The position numbers were made by a program, and so were the translations under genes. Under the pieces are notes generated by a model. It was not told the origin of the DNA, did no database searches, and worked only from the letters and a program-made list of their open reading frames with translations. Shown here in pieces: positions 45,179 to 56,438 of a DNA stretch of 64,000 bases (its first letter is position 1; each line of letters begins with the position of its first letter). Source of the DNA: Alkaliphilus transvaalensis ATCC 700919 (GTDB lineage: Bacteria; Bacillota; Clostridia; Peptostreptococcales; Natronincolaceae); contig NZ_JHYF01000014.1 of NCBI RefSeq assembly GCF_000621485.1, positions 103,562 through 167,561 on the forward strand, read 5' to 3'.

Positions 45179-46034
45179 TTTTCCTTCTCCTTATCCACTT
45201 AATGATTTCTTCCTTTGCTTCTTCTACTGTGAATATCTCGTCTTTAAAATCTGGGTCTACTTCTTTTAAACGCTTCATTAAATAGGAAATTTGAGGTATT
45301 CCAAGGCCAATAGACTCCAGCTTCTCAACATGTTTAAATACTTCAGCAGCCGTACCAGAAAGGGCAACTGAGCCTTTATCCATTACAATAATTCGGTCAA
45401 CAAGCTTAGCTATATCCTCCATACTATGGGATACTAGAATAACTGTATTCCCCATTTGATTATGAAGGTGTTTAATTTGTTCTAATATATCATCTCTACC
45501 CTTAGGGTCCAAACCAGCAGTGGGTTCATCAAGAATCAGTACTTCTGGATTCATTGCTAGTACACCTGCAATGGCTACTCTTCTTCTTTGACCGCCACTT
45601 AACTCAAAGGGTGAGCGGTCTTTTAAGTCATCAAATGAAAGTTTAACTAGTTTCATTGATTCTTTAACTCGAGCTAAAACTTCTTCCTCGCTTAAGCCTA
45701 AGTTTGTTGGTCCATAGGAAATATCTTTAAATACGGTTTCTTCAAAAAGTTGATGTTCTGGATACTGAAAAACAAGTCCAACTTTTTTACGTATTTCAGA
45801 CATTTTTACAGTTTTATCGGTTATGTCCATATCATTAATGAAGATTTTACCTGAAGTTGGCTTTAGTAAACCATTTAAGTGCTGAGTCAATGTAGATTTT
45901 CCCGAGCCAGTGTGACCTATTAAACCAATAAACTCACCTGCTTCAATATGCAGGTTTACATTATCCAATGCCTTTGATTCAAATGGACTTTTTGGATTAT
46001 AGATATGGGTTAAGTTTTCTATTTTAATTGACAT
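45171..46034 (-). CDS. ecfA2: ECF transporter ATPase EcfA2
   Basis: A 287-residue ATPase with Walker [10 protein letters not shown], signature [14 protein letters not shown], Walker [14 protein letters not shown] and H-loop [25 protein letters not shown] near the start is typical of the A2 paralogue. It overlaps ecfA1 by 16 bases and ecfT by eight. Forms a heterodimer with EcfA1. Confidence 0.95.
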   Translation of the reverse strand: MSIKIENLTHIYNPKSPFESKALDNVNLHIEAGEFIGLIGHTGSGKSTLTQHLNGLLKPTSGKIFINDMDITDKTVKMSEIRKKVGLVFQYPEHQLFEETVFKDISYGPTNLGLSEEEVLARVKESMKLVKLSFDDLKDRSPFELSGGQRRRVAIAGVLAMNPEVLILDEPTAGLDPKGRDDILEQIKHLHNQMGNTVILVSHSMEDIAKLVDRIIVMDKGSVALSGTAAEVFKHVEKLESIGLGIPQISYLMKRLKEVDPDFKDEIFTVEEAKEEIIKWIRRRKNA

Positions 46035-46855
46035 AGTTTCATCACCATCTCATCTACAGTTAATATATCACTTGGAATATCTATTCCTTCTTTAATTAGT
46101 AGATTTGCTAGGTCTGTAACCTGAGGAACATCTAAGCCTAAAGATTTTAACTTATCAACCTGTGAGAATACTTCACCAGGTGTTCCTTCTAATATGACCT
46201 CTCCATCTTCCATAACAATAACTCGGTCAGCATCTACTGCTTCCTCCATAAAATGAGTGATATGAATAACAGTAATATTCTCTTCTTTATTTAGACGTTT
46301 AATTGTATTAATTACTTCTCTTCTTCCTGACGGGTCTAACATTGCCGTAGGTTCATCTAGAATTAAGCAGTCGGGTCTCATGGCAATAACCCCTGCTATA
46401 GCGATCCGTTGTTTTTGTCCACCTGATAGTAAATGGGGAGCTTTATGCCGAAAATCAAGCATATCTACACTTTTTAATGCTTCTTCTACTCTCCTAACAA
46501 TTTCTTCTGATGGAATACCAAGGTTCTCTGGTCCAAAGGCAACGTCTTCTTCTACAATTGTTGCAACAATTTGGTTATCAGGGTTTTGAAAAACCATACC
46601 TGCAATCTGCCTAACTTCCCAAACTTTGTTTTCATCCTTTGTATTTAGACCTTTTACTATAACATCACCAGATGAAGGCATTAGAAGTGCATTCAAGTGC
46701 TTAGCAAAGGTTGACTTCCCCGAACCATTGTGGCCAATAATTACTACAAATTCCCCTTCTTTAACATGAAGAGAGACATCCTTTAGAGCCAACACTTCTT
46801 TTTCATTATTTTTATAATGGTACATCAAGTTATTGGTTGTTATCATTTGTCCCAT
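46019..46855 (-). CDS. ecfA1: ECF transporter ATPase EcfA1
   Basis: A 278-residue ATPase: Walker [11 protein letters not shown]-loop [20 protein letters not shown], signature [14 protein letters not shown] and Walker [13 protein letters not shown]. The Q-loop sequence is characteristic of the A1 paralogue. AAGGGATTAAAA precedes the ATG. First gene of ecfA1-ecfA2-ecfT-truA, separated from rplQ by about 590 bases, so it probably has its own promoter. Confidence 0.95.
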   Translation of the reverse strand: MGQMITTNNLMYHYKNNEKEVLALKDVSLHVKEGEFVVIIGHNGSGKSTFAKHLNALLMPSSGDVIVKGLNTKDENKVWEVRQIAGMVFQNPDNQIVATIVEEDVAFGPENLGIPSEEIVRRVEEALKSVDMLDFRHKAPHLLSGGQKQRIAIAGVIAMRPDCLILDEPTAMLDPSGRREVINTIKRLNKEENITVIHITHFMEEAVDADRVIVMEDGEVILEGTPGEVFSQVDKLKSLGLDVPQVTDLANLLIKEGIDIPSDILTVDEMVMKLCQLK

Positions 46856-47405
46856 TTTTAATCCCTTCTTTACACTTATGAAAATGGTAGTGAATATAAA
46901 TACTATTGTTTACTATTATTTACTATTATTTAATATTATTTACTATTTCTACATTAGATAGTTCTTGTTAAATCTTCAGCAATCATTTTAACATAACCAT
47001 TATATCTTATTTTTGAATCTATGACTATAGTTTTCCCCTATAGAAAGACTGCAAATTATAATTTTTATTAGATAATAATTCTATTGAAAATTCTATTGTA
47101 AAGGATGTTTTTATAATTATAAAGAGATGTTTTTATAATTATAAAGAGGATACCCTAATATACAATTTTTTATCATAAATTTCTATATAGTAGAACCAAG
47201 TCTTATCTTGAAAGATTTAAAGGATGGCTTCCCTGAAACTCATAGTAAAGTTCTTTTATATTAAATTATTATTTAAAGTAAAACTTCACTATTCGTTAAA
47301 ACCTAGTCTTCTTTCAAATGATTATAAGTAGACTTGCTTGAAATACATGTCAGAAATTATGTCTGATATAAACTATTATTCAGTTCATAATTTCCTATGC
47401 ATTAC
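46856..47405. other. Long AT-rich spacer with short tandem repeats
   Basis: No coding frame. At 46905-46945 a TTTACTATTA-like unit is repeated about four times. At 47104-47147 the 22-bp unit starting GATGTTTTTATAATTATAAA occurs twice in perfect tandem. The region should contain the ecfA1 promoter, but I see no clear consensus. Confidence 0.5.
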
Positions 47406-47438
47406 AAAAAACAGGGACTAAGCTATTCACTTAATCCC
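47406..47438 (-). terminator. Terminator of the alpha operon
   Basis: On the minus strand GGGATTAAG pairs with CTTAGTCCC (one mismatch) over a seven-base loop and is followed by TGTTTTTT. It closes the ribosomal superoperon after rplQ. Confidence 0.85.
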
Positions 47439-47449
47439 TCCCATCTATC

Positions 47450-47791
47450 TTAAACTAATTCAAGTATTACTGCTTCTGCTGCGTCGCCTCTTCTTGGTCC
47501 AAGCTTCATGATTCTTGTATATCCACCATTCTTATCTTGGTATTTAGGCGCTATTTCTTCAAATAAGTTTTTAACTACAGTTTCTTCTGTAACAAAAGAT
47601 AAAACTTGTCTTCTAGCGTGTAGATCTCCTCTTTTACCGAGGGTAATCATCTTTTCAGCTAGTCTTCTTGTTTCTTTTGCTCTTGCCTCTGTTGTTTGGA
47701 TTCTACCATTTTTTAGTAAACTTGTTACTAGGTTTCTTAGCATCAAATTTCTATGGGCAGATTCACGTCCTAGTTTACGATACTGAGCCAC
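47450..47791 (-). CDS. rplQ: 50S ribosomal protein L17
   Basis: 113 residues. [20 protein letters not shown] at the start is the family signature, with [20 protein letters not shown] at the end. The start is GTG with GGAGGG eight bases upstream. Last gene of the alpha operon, 26 bases after rpoA. Confidence 0.97.
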   Translation of the reverse strand: MAQYRKLGRESAHRNLMLRNLVTSLLKNGRIQTTEARAKETRRLAEKMITLGKRGDLHARRQVLSFVTEETVVKNLFEEIAPKYQDKNGGYTRIMKLGPRRGDAAEAVILELV

Positions 47792-47817
47792 GTTGATCCC
47801 TCCTTACTTCTTACTTG

Positions 47818-48765
47818 TTAATCATCGCTTGGTCTTAAGCCTAAGCCTAATTCCTCTAGCTTCTTCTGAACTTCCTCTAGCGATTTTTTCCCTAGATTTC
47901 TTACCTTCATCATGTCATCTTCTGACTTTAAAGTAAGTTCTTCTACAGTATTAATACCTGCACGCTTTAGACAGTTGTAAGAACGAACAGAAAGGTCAAG
48001 CTCTTCGATGGTCATCTCTAAAACTTTTTCCTTCTTATCTTCTTCTTTTTGAACCATGATTTCTACATCATTTACATGTTCAGTTAATGTAATGAACAGG
48101 TTTAGATGCTCATTCATGATTTTTGCTGCCAAAGAAACTGATTCATCAGGCTTAATACTACCGTCGGTGTAAACTTCTATAACTAATTTGTCATAATCGG
48201 TTACCTGACCTACCCTTGTATTTTCTACAGAGTAGCTTACTTTTCTAACTGGTGTGAATATGGAATCTACTGGGATTACACCAATTGGCATACCAGCATG
48301 TTTGTTATTTTCTGCAGAAATATAACCTCTTCCATTAGCTATGTTGATTTCCATGTTTAGCTTAGCGCCAGAGTCCAAAGTAGCAATGTGCATATCTGGA
48401 CTTAGTATTTCTACATCTGCATCAGCTATAATATCTCCTGCTGTAACAGGACCTTCTCCCTCTGCTTCAATGCGTATGGTCTTAGGCTCATTTCCATGAA
48501 GTTTAACTGACAATCCCTTCATGTTGAGAATAATCTCTGTAACATCTTCTTTTACACCTGGGATTGTGGAAAACTCATGCATTACTCCATCAACTTTAAT
48601 GGAAGTAACAGCAGCCCCTGGTAAGGAAGATAACATAATTCTTCTTAATGAATTACCAAGTGTTGTTCCATATCCTCTTTCAAGGGGCTCAACAACAAAT
48701 TTTCCATAGGTATTATCTTCGCTGACCTCAACTATTTCCACTTTAGGTTTTTCCATTTCAATCAT
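47818..48765 (-). CDS. rpoA: RNA polymerase alpha subunit
   Basis: 315 residues. The N-terminal dimerisation domain contains [20 protein letters not shown]. The C-terminal domain has [20 protein letters not shown] and [19 protein letters not shown], the helix-hairpin-helix that binds UP elements. It nucleates assembly of RNA polymerase. AAGGAGGG precedes the ATG. Confidence 0.98.
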   Translation of the reverse strand: MIEMEKPKVEIVEVSEDNTYGKFVVEPLERGYGTTLGNSLRRIMLSSLPGAAVTSIKVDGVMHEFSTIPGVKEDVTEIILNMKGLSVKLHGNEPKTIRIEAEGEGPVTAGDIIADADVEILSPDMHIATLDSGAKLNMEINIANGRGYISAENNKHAGMPIGVIPVDSIFTPVRKVSYSVENTRVGQVTDYDKLVIEVYTDGSIKPDESVSLAAKIMNEHLNLFITLTEHVNDVEIMVQKEEDKKEKVLEMTIEELDLSVRSYNCLKRAGINTVEELTLKSEDDMMKVRNLGKKSLEEVQKKLEELGLGLRPSDD

Positions 48766-48828
48766 GATTTTAAACCCTCCTTTAAGTCTATTTACTATTA
48801 TCTTGAGGGTAACTGATTCTAATTAATA

Positions 48829-49452
48829 TTATCTAGAATATAACTCTACGATTAGATTCTCAGCAATTGGTAGGTCTATATCTTCTCTTGAAGGTAATGA
48901 AACAATTTTTCCCTCTAACTTTTCCATATCAACTGTTAACCAAGTTGGTACTGATCCATTGAAGCCTTCAGCAATTGCCTTAAACTTCTCAGAACTCTTA
49001 GACTTATCTCTAACTGTAATAACATCTCCCGCTTTACATAAATATGAAGGGATATCAACCTTTTGTCCATTTACTGTAAAGTGTCCGTGTACAACTAATT
49101 GTCTAGCTTCTGCTCTAGAAGTACCTAATCCTAATCTGTAAACTACATTGTCTAAACGAGACTCACAAATTCTTAATAGGTTATCCCCTGTGATTCCCGC
49201 TTGCTTATCAGCCATTTCAAAGTATTTTCTGAATTGACCTTCTAAAACTCCGTAGAATCTTTTAGCTTTTTGCTTTTCTCTTAATTGGATTCCGTAGTTT
49301 GAAAGTTTCTTTCTGCTTTGTCCGTGCTGTCCTGGTGGTACATTTCTCTTATTGATTGCACATTTATCTGTATAACAACGCTCGCCCTTAAGGTATAACT
49401 TCATTCCCTCACGGCGACATAATCTACATACTGCATCTGTATATCTAGCCAT
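48829..49452 (-). CDS. rpsD: 30S ribosomal protein S4, zinc-binding form
   Basis: 207 residues. The N-terminus has four Cys (9, 12, 26, 31; [17 protein letters not shown]), the C+ zinc form. The S4 RNA-binding domain follows in the middle ([20 protein letters not shown], then [12 protein letters not shown]). A primary 16S binder. In many Firmicutes rpsD is elsewhere; here it keeps the ancestral place between rpsK and rpoA. Confidence 0.97.
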   Translation of the reverse strand: MARYTDAVCRLCRREGMKLYLKGERCYTDKCAINKRNVPPGQHGQSRKKLSNYGIQLREKQKAKRFYGVLEGQFRKYFEMADKQAGITGDNLLRICESRLDNVVYRLGLGTSRAEARQLVVHGHFTVNGQKVDIPSYLCKAGDVITVRDKSKSSEKFKAIAEGFNGSVPTWLTVDMEKLEGKIVSLPSREDIDLPIAENLIVELYSR

Positions 49453-49474
49453 TTATTACACCTCCTAATCTTAA

Positions 49475-49873
49475 CTATACTCTTCTGCGTTTTGGTGGTC
49501 TACAACCGTTATGAGGAATTGGAGTAACGTCCTTGATTAAATTTACTTCAAGACCCGCTGCCTGTAATGCACGAATTGCAGCCTCTCTTCCTGCTCCTGG
49601 ACCCTTAACATAACATTCAACAGTTCTTAATCCGTGCTCCATAGCAACTTTAGCAGCAGCTTCAGCAGCCATTTGAGCGGCGAAAGGAGTGGATTTTCTT
49701 GAACCTTTAAATCCTAGCTGACCTGCACTAGACCAAGCAAGGGTATTTCCTTGCATATCTGTTAATGTAATAATTGAGTTATTGAAAGTTGATTGAATAT
49801 GAGCTTGCCCACGTTCAACGTTTTTACGTTCTTTTCTTCTACGAACGGTTTTCTTCTTTGCAACTTTTGCCAT
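49475..49873 (-). CDS. rpsK: 30S ribosomal protein S11
   Basis: 132 residues: a basic N-terminus ([20 protein letters not shown]), [20 protein letters not shown] core, and the ending [11 protein letters not shown]. It forms part of the platform with S6 and S18. It lies 22 bases from both neighbours in the alpha operon. Confidence 0.97.
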   Translation of the reverse strand: MAKVAKKKTVRRRKERKNVERGQAHIQSTFNNSIITLTDMQGNTLAWSSAGQLGFKGSRKSTPFAAQMAAEAAAKVAMEHGLRTVECYVKGPGAGREAAIRALQAAGLEVNLIKDVTPIPHNGCRPPKRRRV

Positions 49874-49895
49874 GCCGCTAATCCCTCCTTATCTA

Positions 49896-50264
49896 TTATT
49901 TCTTCTTCTTACGAGATACTGTTTTTCTTGGACCCTTACGAGTACGAGCATTAGTCTTAGTCTTTTGTCCTCTTACAGGCAACCCTTTACTATGTCTAAT
50001 ACCTCTATAACATCTGATTTCTCTTAGTCTCTTAATATTAAGAGCGATCTCTCTTCTTAGATCCCCCTCAACTGGATATGTGTCGATTTCTTTTCTTAAA
50101 GAATTAATTTCTTCTTCTGTTAAGTCTTTAATTCTTGTATTTGGATTAATACCAGCATTAGCTAATATATCATTAGAAGTCTTTCTACCTATACCATAGA
50201 TATAAGTTAAACCGATTTCTGCTCTTTTGTCTCTTGGTAAGTCTACCCCAGCTATTCTAGCCAT
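49896..50264 (-). CDS. rpsM: 30S ribosomal protein S13
   Basis: 122 residues. [20 protein letters not shown] at the start, [20 protein letters not shown] and a basic [14 protein letters not shown] tail. It bridges to the 50S subunit in the small-subunit head. It is first after a structured 197-base gap downstream of rpmJ. AGGAGG precedes the ATG. Confidence 0.97.
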   Translation of the reverse strand: MARIAGVDLPRDKRAEIGLTYIYGIGRKTSNDILANAGINPNTRIKDLTEEEINSLRKEIDTYPVEGDLRREIALNIKRLREIRCYRGIRHSKGLPVRGQKTKTNARTRKGPRKTVSRKKKK

Positions 50265-50354
50265 TACAGATTACACCTCCTAAATCATTATCTACATAAC
50301 AATATCATACACTTTACTAGTCATCTAATTTAAAAACAATTTATATATATTTAG

Positions 50355-50395
50355 CCCTTGGGGGTCAGTACAATACTGACGCAGCCGCTCCCAAT
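50355..50395 (-). ncRNA. Structured element between rpmJ and rpsM
   Basis: On the minus strand TTGGG, then AGCGGCTGC, then a perfect GTCAGT-ATTGT-ACTGAC hairpin, then CCCCCAA closing the outer TTGGG stem. The compact stem-bulge-stem is GC-rich in an otherwise AT-rich gap and has no following T-run. It could be a ribosomal-protein binding site controlling the alpha operon. Confidence 0.5.
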
Positions 50396-50461
50396 AAACT
50401 AATTACCACAATATTGTATTATATCACTAAATCAAAGAAAATTCTAGATTAAATTCATAAT

Positions 50462-50575
50462 TTAACCTTGTTTTTGCTTGTGTTTAGGATTCTCACAAAT
50501 CACCATTACTCTACCATCTCTTTTGATGATTTTGCATTTTTCACAAATAGGTTTTACTGATGGTCTTACTTTCAT
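50462..50575 (-). CDS. rpmJ: 50S ribosomal protein L36, zinc-binding form
   Basis: 37 residues, reading [20 protein letters not shown] and ending in PKHKQKQG. The zinc ligands Cys11, Cys14, Cys27 and His32 are all present. The gene is only 37 codons plus stop; it was found by reading the minus strand between infA and rpsM, where L36 normally sits. GGAGGGAT precedes the ATG. Confidence 0.95.
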   Translation of the reverse strand: MKVRPSVKPICEKCKIIKRDGRVMVICENPKHKQKQG

Positions 50576-50591
50576 TAAAATCCCTCCTCAG

Positions 50592-50810
50592 CTACTTCTT
50601 TCTCCAAGTAATTCTTCCACGAGTCAAATCATAAGGGGATAGTTCCACCGTTACTGTGTCTCCTGGTAAAATTCTAATAAAATTCATCCTCAATTTGCCT
50701 GATATGTGTGCTAAGATCTCATGCCCATTTTCAAGCTGTACAATAAACATTGCATTGGGTAGTGCTTCTTTGATCGTACCTTCTACCTCAATAACATCCT
50801 GCTTTGACAT
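50592..50810 (-). CDS. infA: Translation initiation factor IF-1
   Basis: 72 residues forming a single S1/OB domain: [20 protein letters not shown], then [19 protein letters not shown] and RGRITWRKK at the end. It occupies the ribosomal A site during initiation. AGGAGG precedes the ATG; it lies 21 bases after the KOW gene and 16 before rpmJ. Confidence 0.97.
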   Translation of the reverse strand: MSKQDVIEVEGTIKEALPNAMFIVQLENGHEILAHISGKLRMNFIRILPGDTVTVELSPYDLTRGRITWRKK

Positions 50811-50831
50811 TTGGCAATCAAACCTCCTATC

Positions 50832-51116
50832 TTAATCCAGGGACTTAACTCCCAATCTTTCAAGCTCTCTTCTGATAAAAGCATTATTCATTTTCTTCTG
50901 GTTTATTATACGGTCTTTTACGTCATGGGAAATAATATTAAACTTTGCCAGGTGTTTTGTCTTCTTTTTCTTAGGTTTCTCAATTCTTCTTAAGTCACCA
51001 TCAGAGATCAGAACATATTCATCGTCAATTTTCCCTACAACAATAAATACTCTATCTTGATCTCTACCCTTAGTAGCCTTTACCACCTGTCCAATACTTA
51101 AATGATTACCTTCCAT
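50832..51116 (-). CDS. KOW-domain RNA-binding protein
   Basis: 94 residues beginning with a KOW/L14e-like domain (IGQVVKATKGRDQDRVFIVV, DGDLRRIEKPKKKK) and a basic C-terminus. The gene between map and infA is typical of Clostridia and absent from Bacillus at this place. Predicted to bind ribosomal or other RNA; the exact role is unknown. Confidence 0.88.
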   Translation of the reverse strand: MEGNHLSIGQVVKATKGRDQDRVFIVVGKIDDEYVLISDGDLRRIEKPKKKKTKHLAKFNIISHDVKDRIINQKKMNNAFIRRELERLGVKSLD

Positions 51117-51134
51117 GTTGTCACCTCTTTTTCT

Positions 51135-51881
51135 TTAACCCTTTGTTAAAATCATCGGTTCATCCATTGTAATTGCCACCGTATGTTCATAATGTGCGGA
51201 ATATTTACCGTCAAGAGTCACAACTGTCCATCCGTCAGCTAATACTTTCACCTCAAAAGTCCCTACATTGATCATTGGTTCAATTGCTAAAACCATACCA
51301 GCTTTTAATCTAGGACCTTTCCCTGGAGGGCCATAGTTTGGAATTTGTGGATCTTCATGCATTTTTGTTCCAATGCCATGACCTACAAAGTTCCTTACTA
51401 CTGAAAAACCACGATCTTCAACATAACTTTGAATAGCATGGGATATATCAGAAAGTCGATTATTTTCTTTTGCATATTTTATGCCTTCATAAAAGCTTTC
51501 TCTCGTCACATCTATCAAACGTTGAGCTTCTTGGTCAATTTTACCCACTCCATGGGTTTTTGCTGCATCTCCATAATATCCTTGATGTAGGGCTCCGATG
51601 TCAATACTTATAATATCGCCATCTTCTAAGACTTTTAATCCAGGTATACCATGGACAACTTCGTGATTAATTGAGGTGCAAATACTGGCGGGGAAACCTC
51701 CATAACCTTTGAAGGCGGGTAAGGCGCCTCTCTTACGAATATGTGCCTCAGCCATTTCATCCAACTGCTTTGTTGTAATCCCCGGTCTAATTGCTTCCAT
51801 TAAAATTTCATGTGTCTCAGCAACTATTTTTCCAGCTTCTTGCATGATTTTTATTTCCTGTGGAGACTTGAGATAGATCAT
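51135..51881 (-). CDS. map: Methionine aminopeptidase, type I
   Basis: 248 residues. Metal ligands lie in [40 protein letters not shown] and [11 protein letters not shown]. It removes initiator Met from nascent proteins. Its ATG overlaps the adk stop (TAATG), with GGAGCGG inside the end of adk as its ribosome binding site. Confidence 0.97.
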   Translation of the reverse strand: MIYLKSPQEIKIMQEAGKIVAETHEILMEAIRPGITTKQLDEMAEAHIRKRGALPAFKGYGGFPASICTSINHEVVHGIPGLKVLEDGDIISIDIGALHQGYYGDAAKTHGVGKIDQEAQRLIDVTRESFYEGIKYAKENNRLSDISHAIQSYVEDRGFSVVRNFVGHGIGTKMHEDPQIPNYGPPGKGPRLKAGMVLAIEPMINVGTFEVKVLADGWTVVTLDGKYSAHYEHTVAITMDEPMILTKG

Positions 51882-52531
51882 TACTTGCCGCTCCTTAACA
51901 TACTGATAATATCTTCTGCAACCTTATCGATATGTTGTTGACCATCTATGGCAGTTAACTTTCCTCTTTTTTCATAGTATTCTATCAACGGCATCGTTTC
52001 GTTAAGATATACATCTATTCTTCTAGTCACCGTTGCTTCATTATCGTCATCTCTTTGATACAAGCTTCCTCCACACTTATCACACTGATCAATAGTTGAT
52101 GAAGGATTAAACTTTATATGGTAGGTAGCTCCGCACCCTTTGCAAATTCTTCTACCTACTGCTCTTTCTACAAGTATTTCCTTATCCACTTGGATATTGA
52201 TTACTTTGTTAAGAGCAACATTCATTTTATCCATTACTTCATCAAGGGCTTCAGCTTGAGGTACTGTTCTAGGAAACCCATCTAGCAGGAACCCATTTTC
52301 GCAGTCCTCTTTTTTCAACCGATCCTCTACTATTTCCACTACTAACTCATCCGGAACCAATAGTCCTTGATCCATGAAAGATTTTGCTTTTTTACCAAGT
52401 TCAGTACCTTCTTTTATATTGTAACGGAAAATGTCTCCCGTTGAAATATGAGGAATATTGAACTCTGTAGCAATTGTTGTTGCCTGTGTTCCTTTACCTG
52501 CCCCAGGAGGGCCAAGTAGTATTAGTCTCAT
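51881..52531 (-). CDS. adk: Adenylate kinase, zinc-binding lid
   Basis: 216 residues starting [20 protein letters not shown]. The lid contains CKGCGATYH and later CDKCG, four zinc ligands typical of Gram-positive adenylate kinases. [16 protein letters not shown] is the AMP-binding stretch. I chose ATG 52531, preceded by GGGAGATGG; the six upstream residues belong to that site. It follows secY by 58 bases. Confidence 0.97.
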   Translation of the reverse strand: MRLILLGPPGAGKGTQATTIATEFNIPHISTGDIFRYNIKEGTELGKKAKSFMDQGLLVPDELVVEIVEDRLKKEDCENGFLLDGFPRTVPQAEALDEVMDKMNVALNKVINIQVDKEILVERAVGRRICKGCGATYHIKFNPSSTIDQCDKCGGSLYQRDDDNEATVTRRIDVYLNETMPLIEYYEKRGKLTAIDGQQHIDKVAEDIISMLRSGK

Positions 52532-52589
52532 CGTACCATCTCCCGGCATAAAAGTTTAGGTTCATGGGGTTTAACCCCATGAGTCCTTT

Positions 52590-53870
52590 CTACTTTAAGA
52601 AACCTTGATAGTGTCTCATTAACATTTGTGCTTCTACTTGCTTCATTGTCTCTAAAGCAACCCCAACTACGATCAATAATGCTGTTCCACCAAAGGCGAT
52701 TTGCATTCCAGTAATTCTCATTAAGATTGTCGGTAATAGAGCAATTGTTGCTAAGAATACAGCACCTGCTAAAGTAATTCTATTTAAAACTTTATTAAGG
52801 TAATCTGTTGTTGGTTTACCTGGTCTAATTCCAGGAATGAATCCACCATGCTTCTTCATGTTTGTAGAAATTTCTACTGGATTGAAAGTAATCGCAGTAT
52901 AGAAATATGTGAAGAAAATAATTAGTACTGCACTTAACAGTGAGTAGATTACTACTCCCCAGATATTGATACTATTTGGATTCAACCAAGTTGCAACCCA
53001 GTTTGCAAATCCGCTATCTTGACCAAAGAAAAGTGAAATCGTCTGTGGGAAAGATAGTAAAGACATAGCAAAGATTACAGGAATTACACCTGATTGATTC
53101 ACCTTTAATGGAATATGGGAACTTTGTCCACCATACATTTTTCTTCCTACTACTCTTTTCGCATACTGTACAGGTATCTTACGAGTACCTTCTTGAATGG
53201 CAACAACTGCTGCAATAATTACTACAGATAATGCTAAAAATACAATTAGGGATATTGGTGATAAAGTTCCTTGCTGTAATTGGAACCAAATTTCTTTAAT
53301 ACTAAAGGGTACTCTAGAAACAATTCCAGCAAAGATTAATAGCGAAATGCCGTTACCTATTCCTTTTTCAGTTATTTGCTCTCCTAACCACATTAAGAAG
53401 GCTGTACCAGCCGTTAATGTAAGAACCACAACAGTTACACTGAAGGGATCTCTACTGATTAAGGCACTACCAAATAAACCGATACTGATACCTGCAGCTT
53501 GAATTAATGCCAGTACAACCGTAGCATATCTAGTATACTGGGCAATTTTCTTTCTTCCTTCTTCGCCTTCCTTAGCCATTTCTTCAAGACTTGGAATAGC
53601 GATAGTAAGAAGTTGCATAATAATGGATGCAGTAATATATGGTGTGATACTTAGGGCAAAGATCGTCATATTTCCAAAGGCTCCACCTGAGAACAGGTCA
53701 AAGAATCCAAGTAAACCAGCTTGAGATACGATAGCTCTAACGTAATCAATATTAATTCCTGGTACTGGGATTACAGATCCTAAACGAAATATAACTAACA
53801 TCATAAAAGTATAGACGATTTTGCTTCTTAAGTCCGGAATTTTCCAAGCATTTCTTAAGGTTGATATCAC
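52590..53870 (-). CDS. secY: Preprotein translocase subunit SecY
   Basis: 426 residues with ten membrane helices. Motifs include FRLGSVIPVPGINIDY, DLFSGGAFGNMTIFALSITP, YITASIIMQLL and GKPTTDYLNKVLNRITL. It forms the Sec channel. The start is GTG 53870, one base after the rplO stop, so it is translationally coupled; AGGTGATATAAG serves as the ribosome binding site. Confidence 0.97.
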   Translation of the reverse strand: MISTLRNAWKIPDLRSKIVYTFMMLVIFRLGSVIPVPGINIDYVRAIVSQAGLLGFFDLFSGGAFGNMTIFALSITPYITASIIMQLLTIAIPSLEEMAKEGEEGRKKIAQYTRYATVVLALIQAAGISIGLFGSALISRDPFSVTVVVLTLTAGTAFLMWLGEQITEKGIGNGISLLIFAGIVSRVPFSIKEIWFQLQQGTLSPISLIVFLALSVVIIAAVVAIQEGTRKIPVQYAKRVVGRKMYGGQSSHIPLKVNQSGVIPVIFAMSLLSFPQTISLFFGQDSGFANWVATWLNPNSINIWGVVIYSLLSAVLIIFFTYFYTAITFNPVEISTNMKKHGGFIPGIRPGKPTTDYLNKVLNRITLAGAVFLATIALLPTILMRITGMQIAFGGTALLIVVGVALETMKQVEAQMLMRHYQGFLK

Positions 53871-53871
53871 C

Positions 53872-54315
53872 TTATATCACCTCTACCTTTCCTCCAGCAG
53901 CTTCAATTTTCTCTACAGCTGCTTTGGTAAATTTGTGAGCTTTAATTGTTAAGCTCTTTTCTAAGTTACCATCACCCAAAATTTTGATACCGTGTTTTTC
54001 AATTTTCTTAATGAAGCCTTCAGCTTTTAAGAATTCAGCTGTAATTTCAGTACCATTTTCGAATCTATTTAAATCTTCAACATTAATTACATTGTATTGC
54101 TTCTTAAATACGTTAGTGAAACCTCTTTTAGGGATTCTTCTAACAAGAGGCATTTGTCCCCCTTCGAATCCTACTCTAACGCCACCGCCGCTACGAGCAT
54201 TTTGACCGTTATGACCTCTACCAGCAGTTTTACCAAGTCCACTACCAGTACCTCTACCTTTTCTTTTAGTGCCTCTTACGGCACCTTTGGCAGGTCTAAG
54301 TTCATGTAACTTCAT
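53872..54315 (-). CDS. rplO: 50S ribosomal protein L15
   Basis: 147 residues. The start [20 protein letters not shown] and the glycine-rich [20 protein letters not shown] with [17 protein letters not shown] are diagnostic. The extended N-terminus reaches into 23S rRNA. Lies between rpmD and secY as usual. Confidence 0.97.
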   Translation of the reverse strand: MKLHELRPAKGAVRGTKRKGRGTGSGLGKTAGRGHNGQNARSGGGVRVGFEGGQMPLVRRIPKRGFTNVFKKQYNVINVEDLNRFENGTEITAEFLKAEGFIKKIEKHGIKILGDGNLEKSLTIKAHKFTKAAVEKIEAAGGKVEVI

Positions 54316-54337
54316 GTCTACACCTCCTTTGTTTCCA

Positions 54338-54520
54338 TTAGATTTCAGTCACTTCAACCATATGTTTTACTACATCAATCATACCTCTAGTTTGAGGATT
54401 GTCTGGTTTCTCAACCATTTGACCGATCTTCTTTAAACCTAAAGCTTCGATTGTTTTTCTTTGCTTTGGTAAAGAACCGATAACACTTCTAGTTAATTTT
54501 ATATTAATCGCTTTTGCCAT
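54338..54520 (-). CDS. rpmD: 50S ribosomal protein L30
   Basis: 60 residues: [53 protein letters not shown]. Single compact alpha/beta domain of normal bacterial length. It lies 12 bases after rpsE. Confidence 0.96.
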   Translation of the reverse strand: MAKAINIKLTRSVIGSLPKQRKTIEALGLKKIGQMVEKPDNPQTRGMIDVVKHMVEVTEI

Positions 54521-54532
54521 GGAATTTCCCTC

Positions 54533-55042
54533 CTAACCTAAGAGTTCTTCTACGGACTTACCTCTTAGTTTCGCAACTTCTTCAGCTCGCTTCAATTGCT
54601 TTAATCCATCCATAGTTGCATTTACCATATTTCTTGAGTTGTTTGTACCTAAAGATTTAGCTCTTACGTCCTTAAGACCAGCTAATTCTAAAACGGCACG
54701 AACAGGACCACCAGCGATGATACCAGTACCCTCTCTAGCAGGCATGATTAATACGTTACCTGCTCCGAAATGACCAAGTGCTTCATGAGGAATTGTTGTT
54801 CCAACAATTGGTACATGAATAAGGTTTTTCTTAGCATCTTGGATTCCTTTTCTGATTGCATCTGGAATTTCCATTGCTTTTCCTGTTCCAACTCCAACAT
54901 GGCCGTTCTCGTCACCAACAACAACCAATGCTGCAAATCTAAAGTTTCTACCACCTTTAACAACTTTAGTAACACGTCTTATATCTATAACTTGTTCTTT
55001 AATATCAAGTTGGCTCGCATCTATCAACTTATTACGTTGCAT
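54533..55042 (-). CDS. rpsE: 30S ribosomal protein S5
   Basis: 169 residues. The double-stranded-RNA-like N domain has [20 protein letters not shown] and [20 protein letters not shown]; the C domain has [20 protein letters not shown]. It contributes to decoding accuracy. GAAGGAGGG precedes the ATG. Confidence 0.97.
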   Translation of the reverse strand: MQRNKLIDASQLDIKEQVIDIRRVTKVVKGGRNFRFAALVVVGDENGHVGVGTGKAMEIPDAIRKGIQDAKKNLIHVPIVGTTIPHEALGHFGAGNVLIMPAREGTGIIAGGPVRAVLELAGLKDVRAKSLGTNNSRNMVNATMDGLKQLKRAEEVAKLRGKSVEELLG

Positions 55043-55060
55043 CTATTTCCCTCCTTCTTA

Positions 55061-55429
55061 TTAAAACTTAAGTCCAGCTTCTCTTGCACCTTCAGCTAAA
55101 GCTTTAACTCTTCCGTGATAGATGTATCCACCACGGTCAAAGGTAACTGTTTCAATTCCTTTTTCTAAAGCTCTCTTAGCAACTAATTCTCCAACTAATT
55201 TTGCTGCTTCTTGGTTACCAGTAGCTTCTATCTTAGACTTGATTTCTTGGTCTAAGCTTGAAGCAGCTACTAGAGTATTACCAGCAACATCATCTATGAT
55301 TTGTGCGTAGATATTAGTTAAACTACGATACACGTTTAATCTTGGACGTGCAGGAGTACCAAAGACTTTACCACGGACTCTTGTGTGTCTTTTTTTCCTT
55401 GTAAGGTTTTTGTTTACCTTTTTAAACAC
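55061..55429 (-). CDS. rplR: 50S ribosomal protein L18
   Basis: 122 residues: [36 protein letters not shown], then [20 protein letters not shown]. It binds 5S rRNA together with L5. Lies 18 bases before rpsE. Confidence 0.97.
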   Translation of the reverse strand: MFKKVNKNLTRKKRHTRVRGKVFGTPARPRLNVYRSLTNIYAQIIDDVAGNTLVAASSLDQEIKSKIEATGNQEAAKLVGELVAKRALEKGIETVTFDRGGYIYHGRVKALAEGAREAGLKF

Positions 55430-55449
55430 CTAGTATCACTCCTTTCAGA

Positions 55450-55989
55450 TTACTTACCTGTCTTACCTTCTTTACGTCTGATGTACTCACCAGCATATTT
55501 AACCCCTTTACCCTTGTATGGCTCAGGCTTTCTCTTCTCTCTGATTTTAGCAGCGTAGTTTCCTACTTGTTGCTTGTTGATTCCCTTTACAAGAATCTCA
55601 GTTTGAGAAGGAACTTCGATTGTAAGGCCTTCTGGATCTATCATTTCAACAGGATGTGAATACCCTAAGCTTAATACAAGCTTGTTACCTTGCTTGTTTG
55701 CACGGTATCCAACACCTACTAATTCTAATTTCTTTTCATATCCTTTAGTAACTCCATGAACCATGTTAGCTACAAGTGTTCTTGATAAGCCGTGTAGGGA
55801 CTTATGCTTCTTGTTGTCAGTAGGTCTGATAACGTTTAATACGTTACCTTCTTGCTGAATCTGAATATCTCTGCTAATTTGTTCACTTAATGTTCCTAAT
55901 GGTCCTTTAACAGTAACTAAGTTATTACTGTCTACATTTATTTCAACACCTTGTGGTAATTCAATTGGCTTATTACCGATTCTTGACAT
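55450..55989 (-). CDS. rplF: 50S ribosomal protein L6
   Basis: 179 residues made of two similar domains. [20 protein letters not shown] at the start, and the C-terminal signature [20 protein letters not shown] near the end, both diagnostic. It sits by the factor-binding site of the 50S subunit. Confidence 0.97.
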   Translation of the reverse strand: MSRIGNKPIELPQGVEINVDSNNLVTVKGPLGTLSEQISRDIQIQQEGNVLNVIRPTDNKKHKSLHGLSRTLVANMVHGVTKGYEKKLELVGVGYRANKQGNKLVLSLGYSHPVEMIDPEGLTIEVPSQTEILVKGINKQQVGNYAAKIREKRKPEPYKGKGVKYAGEYIRRKEGKTGK

Positions 55990-56018
55990 ACTTGCACCTC
56001 CTTATAAGTTAATTGCTA

Positions 56019-56417
56019 CTACCAGATGTATGCAATTACTTCTCCACCAACGCCTTCTTTTCTTGCAACTTTATCAGTTACAATACCTTTTGAAGTAGAG
56101 ATAATTGCAATTCCTAAACCACCTAATACTCTTGGAATCTCATCCTTCTTCGCATATACTCTAAGTCCTGGTTTAGAAATTCTCTTAATACCAGTTAAAA
56201 CCTTCTCTTTATTTTTTCCGTACTTTAATTGTACTCTTAAGATACCTTGTTTACCATCTTCAATGACATCAAACCCTTTGATAAATCCTTCATTTAAAAG
56301 GATGTTAGCAATTTCTCTCTTAAGGTTTGAAGCAGGAACATCAACAGTTTCATGTTTCACTGCATTAGCATTTCGAACACGGGTCAGCATATCTGCAATT
56401 GGATCTGTCATTGTCAT
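56019..56417 (-). CDS. rpsH: 30S ribosomal protein S8
   Basis: 132 residues: [20 protein letters not shown] at the start, [20 protein letters not shown] and [20 protein letters not shown], ending GEVIAYIW. A primary 16S binder that in other bacteria represses the spc operon. The first ATG has AGGAGG at good spacing; the second ATG two codons on is possible. Confidence 0.97.
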   Translation of the reverse strand: MTMTDPIADMLTRVRNANAVKHETVDVPASNLKREIANILLNEGFIKGFDVIEDGKQGILRVQLKYGKNKEKVLTGIKRISKPGLRVYAKKDEIPRVLGGLGIAIISTSKGIVTDKVARKEGVGGEVIAYIW

Positions 56418-56438
56418 ATTCTTTACCTCCTCCCCAAT

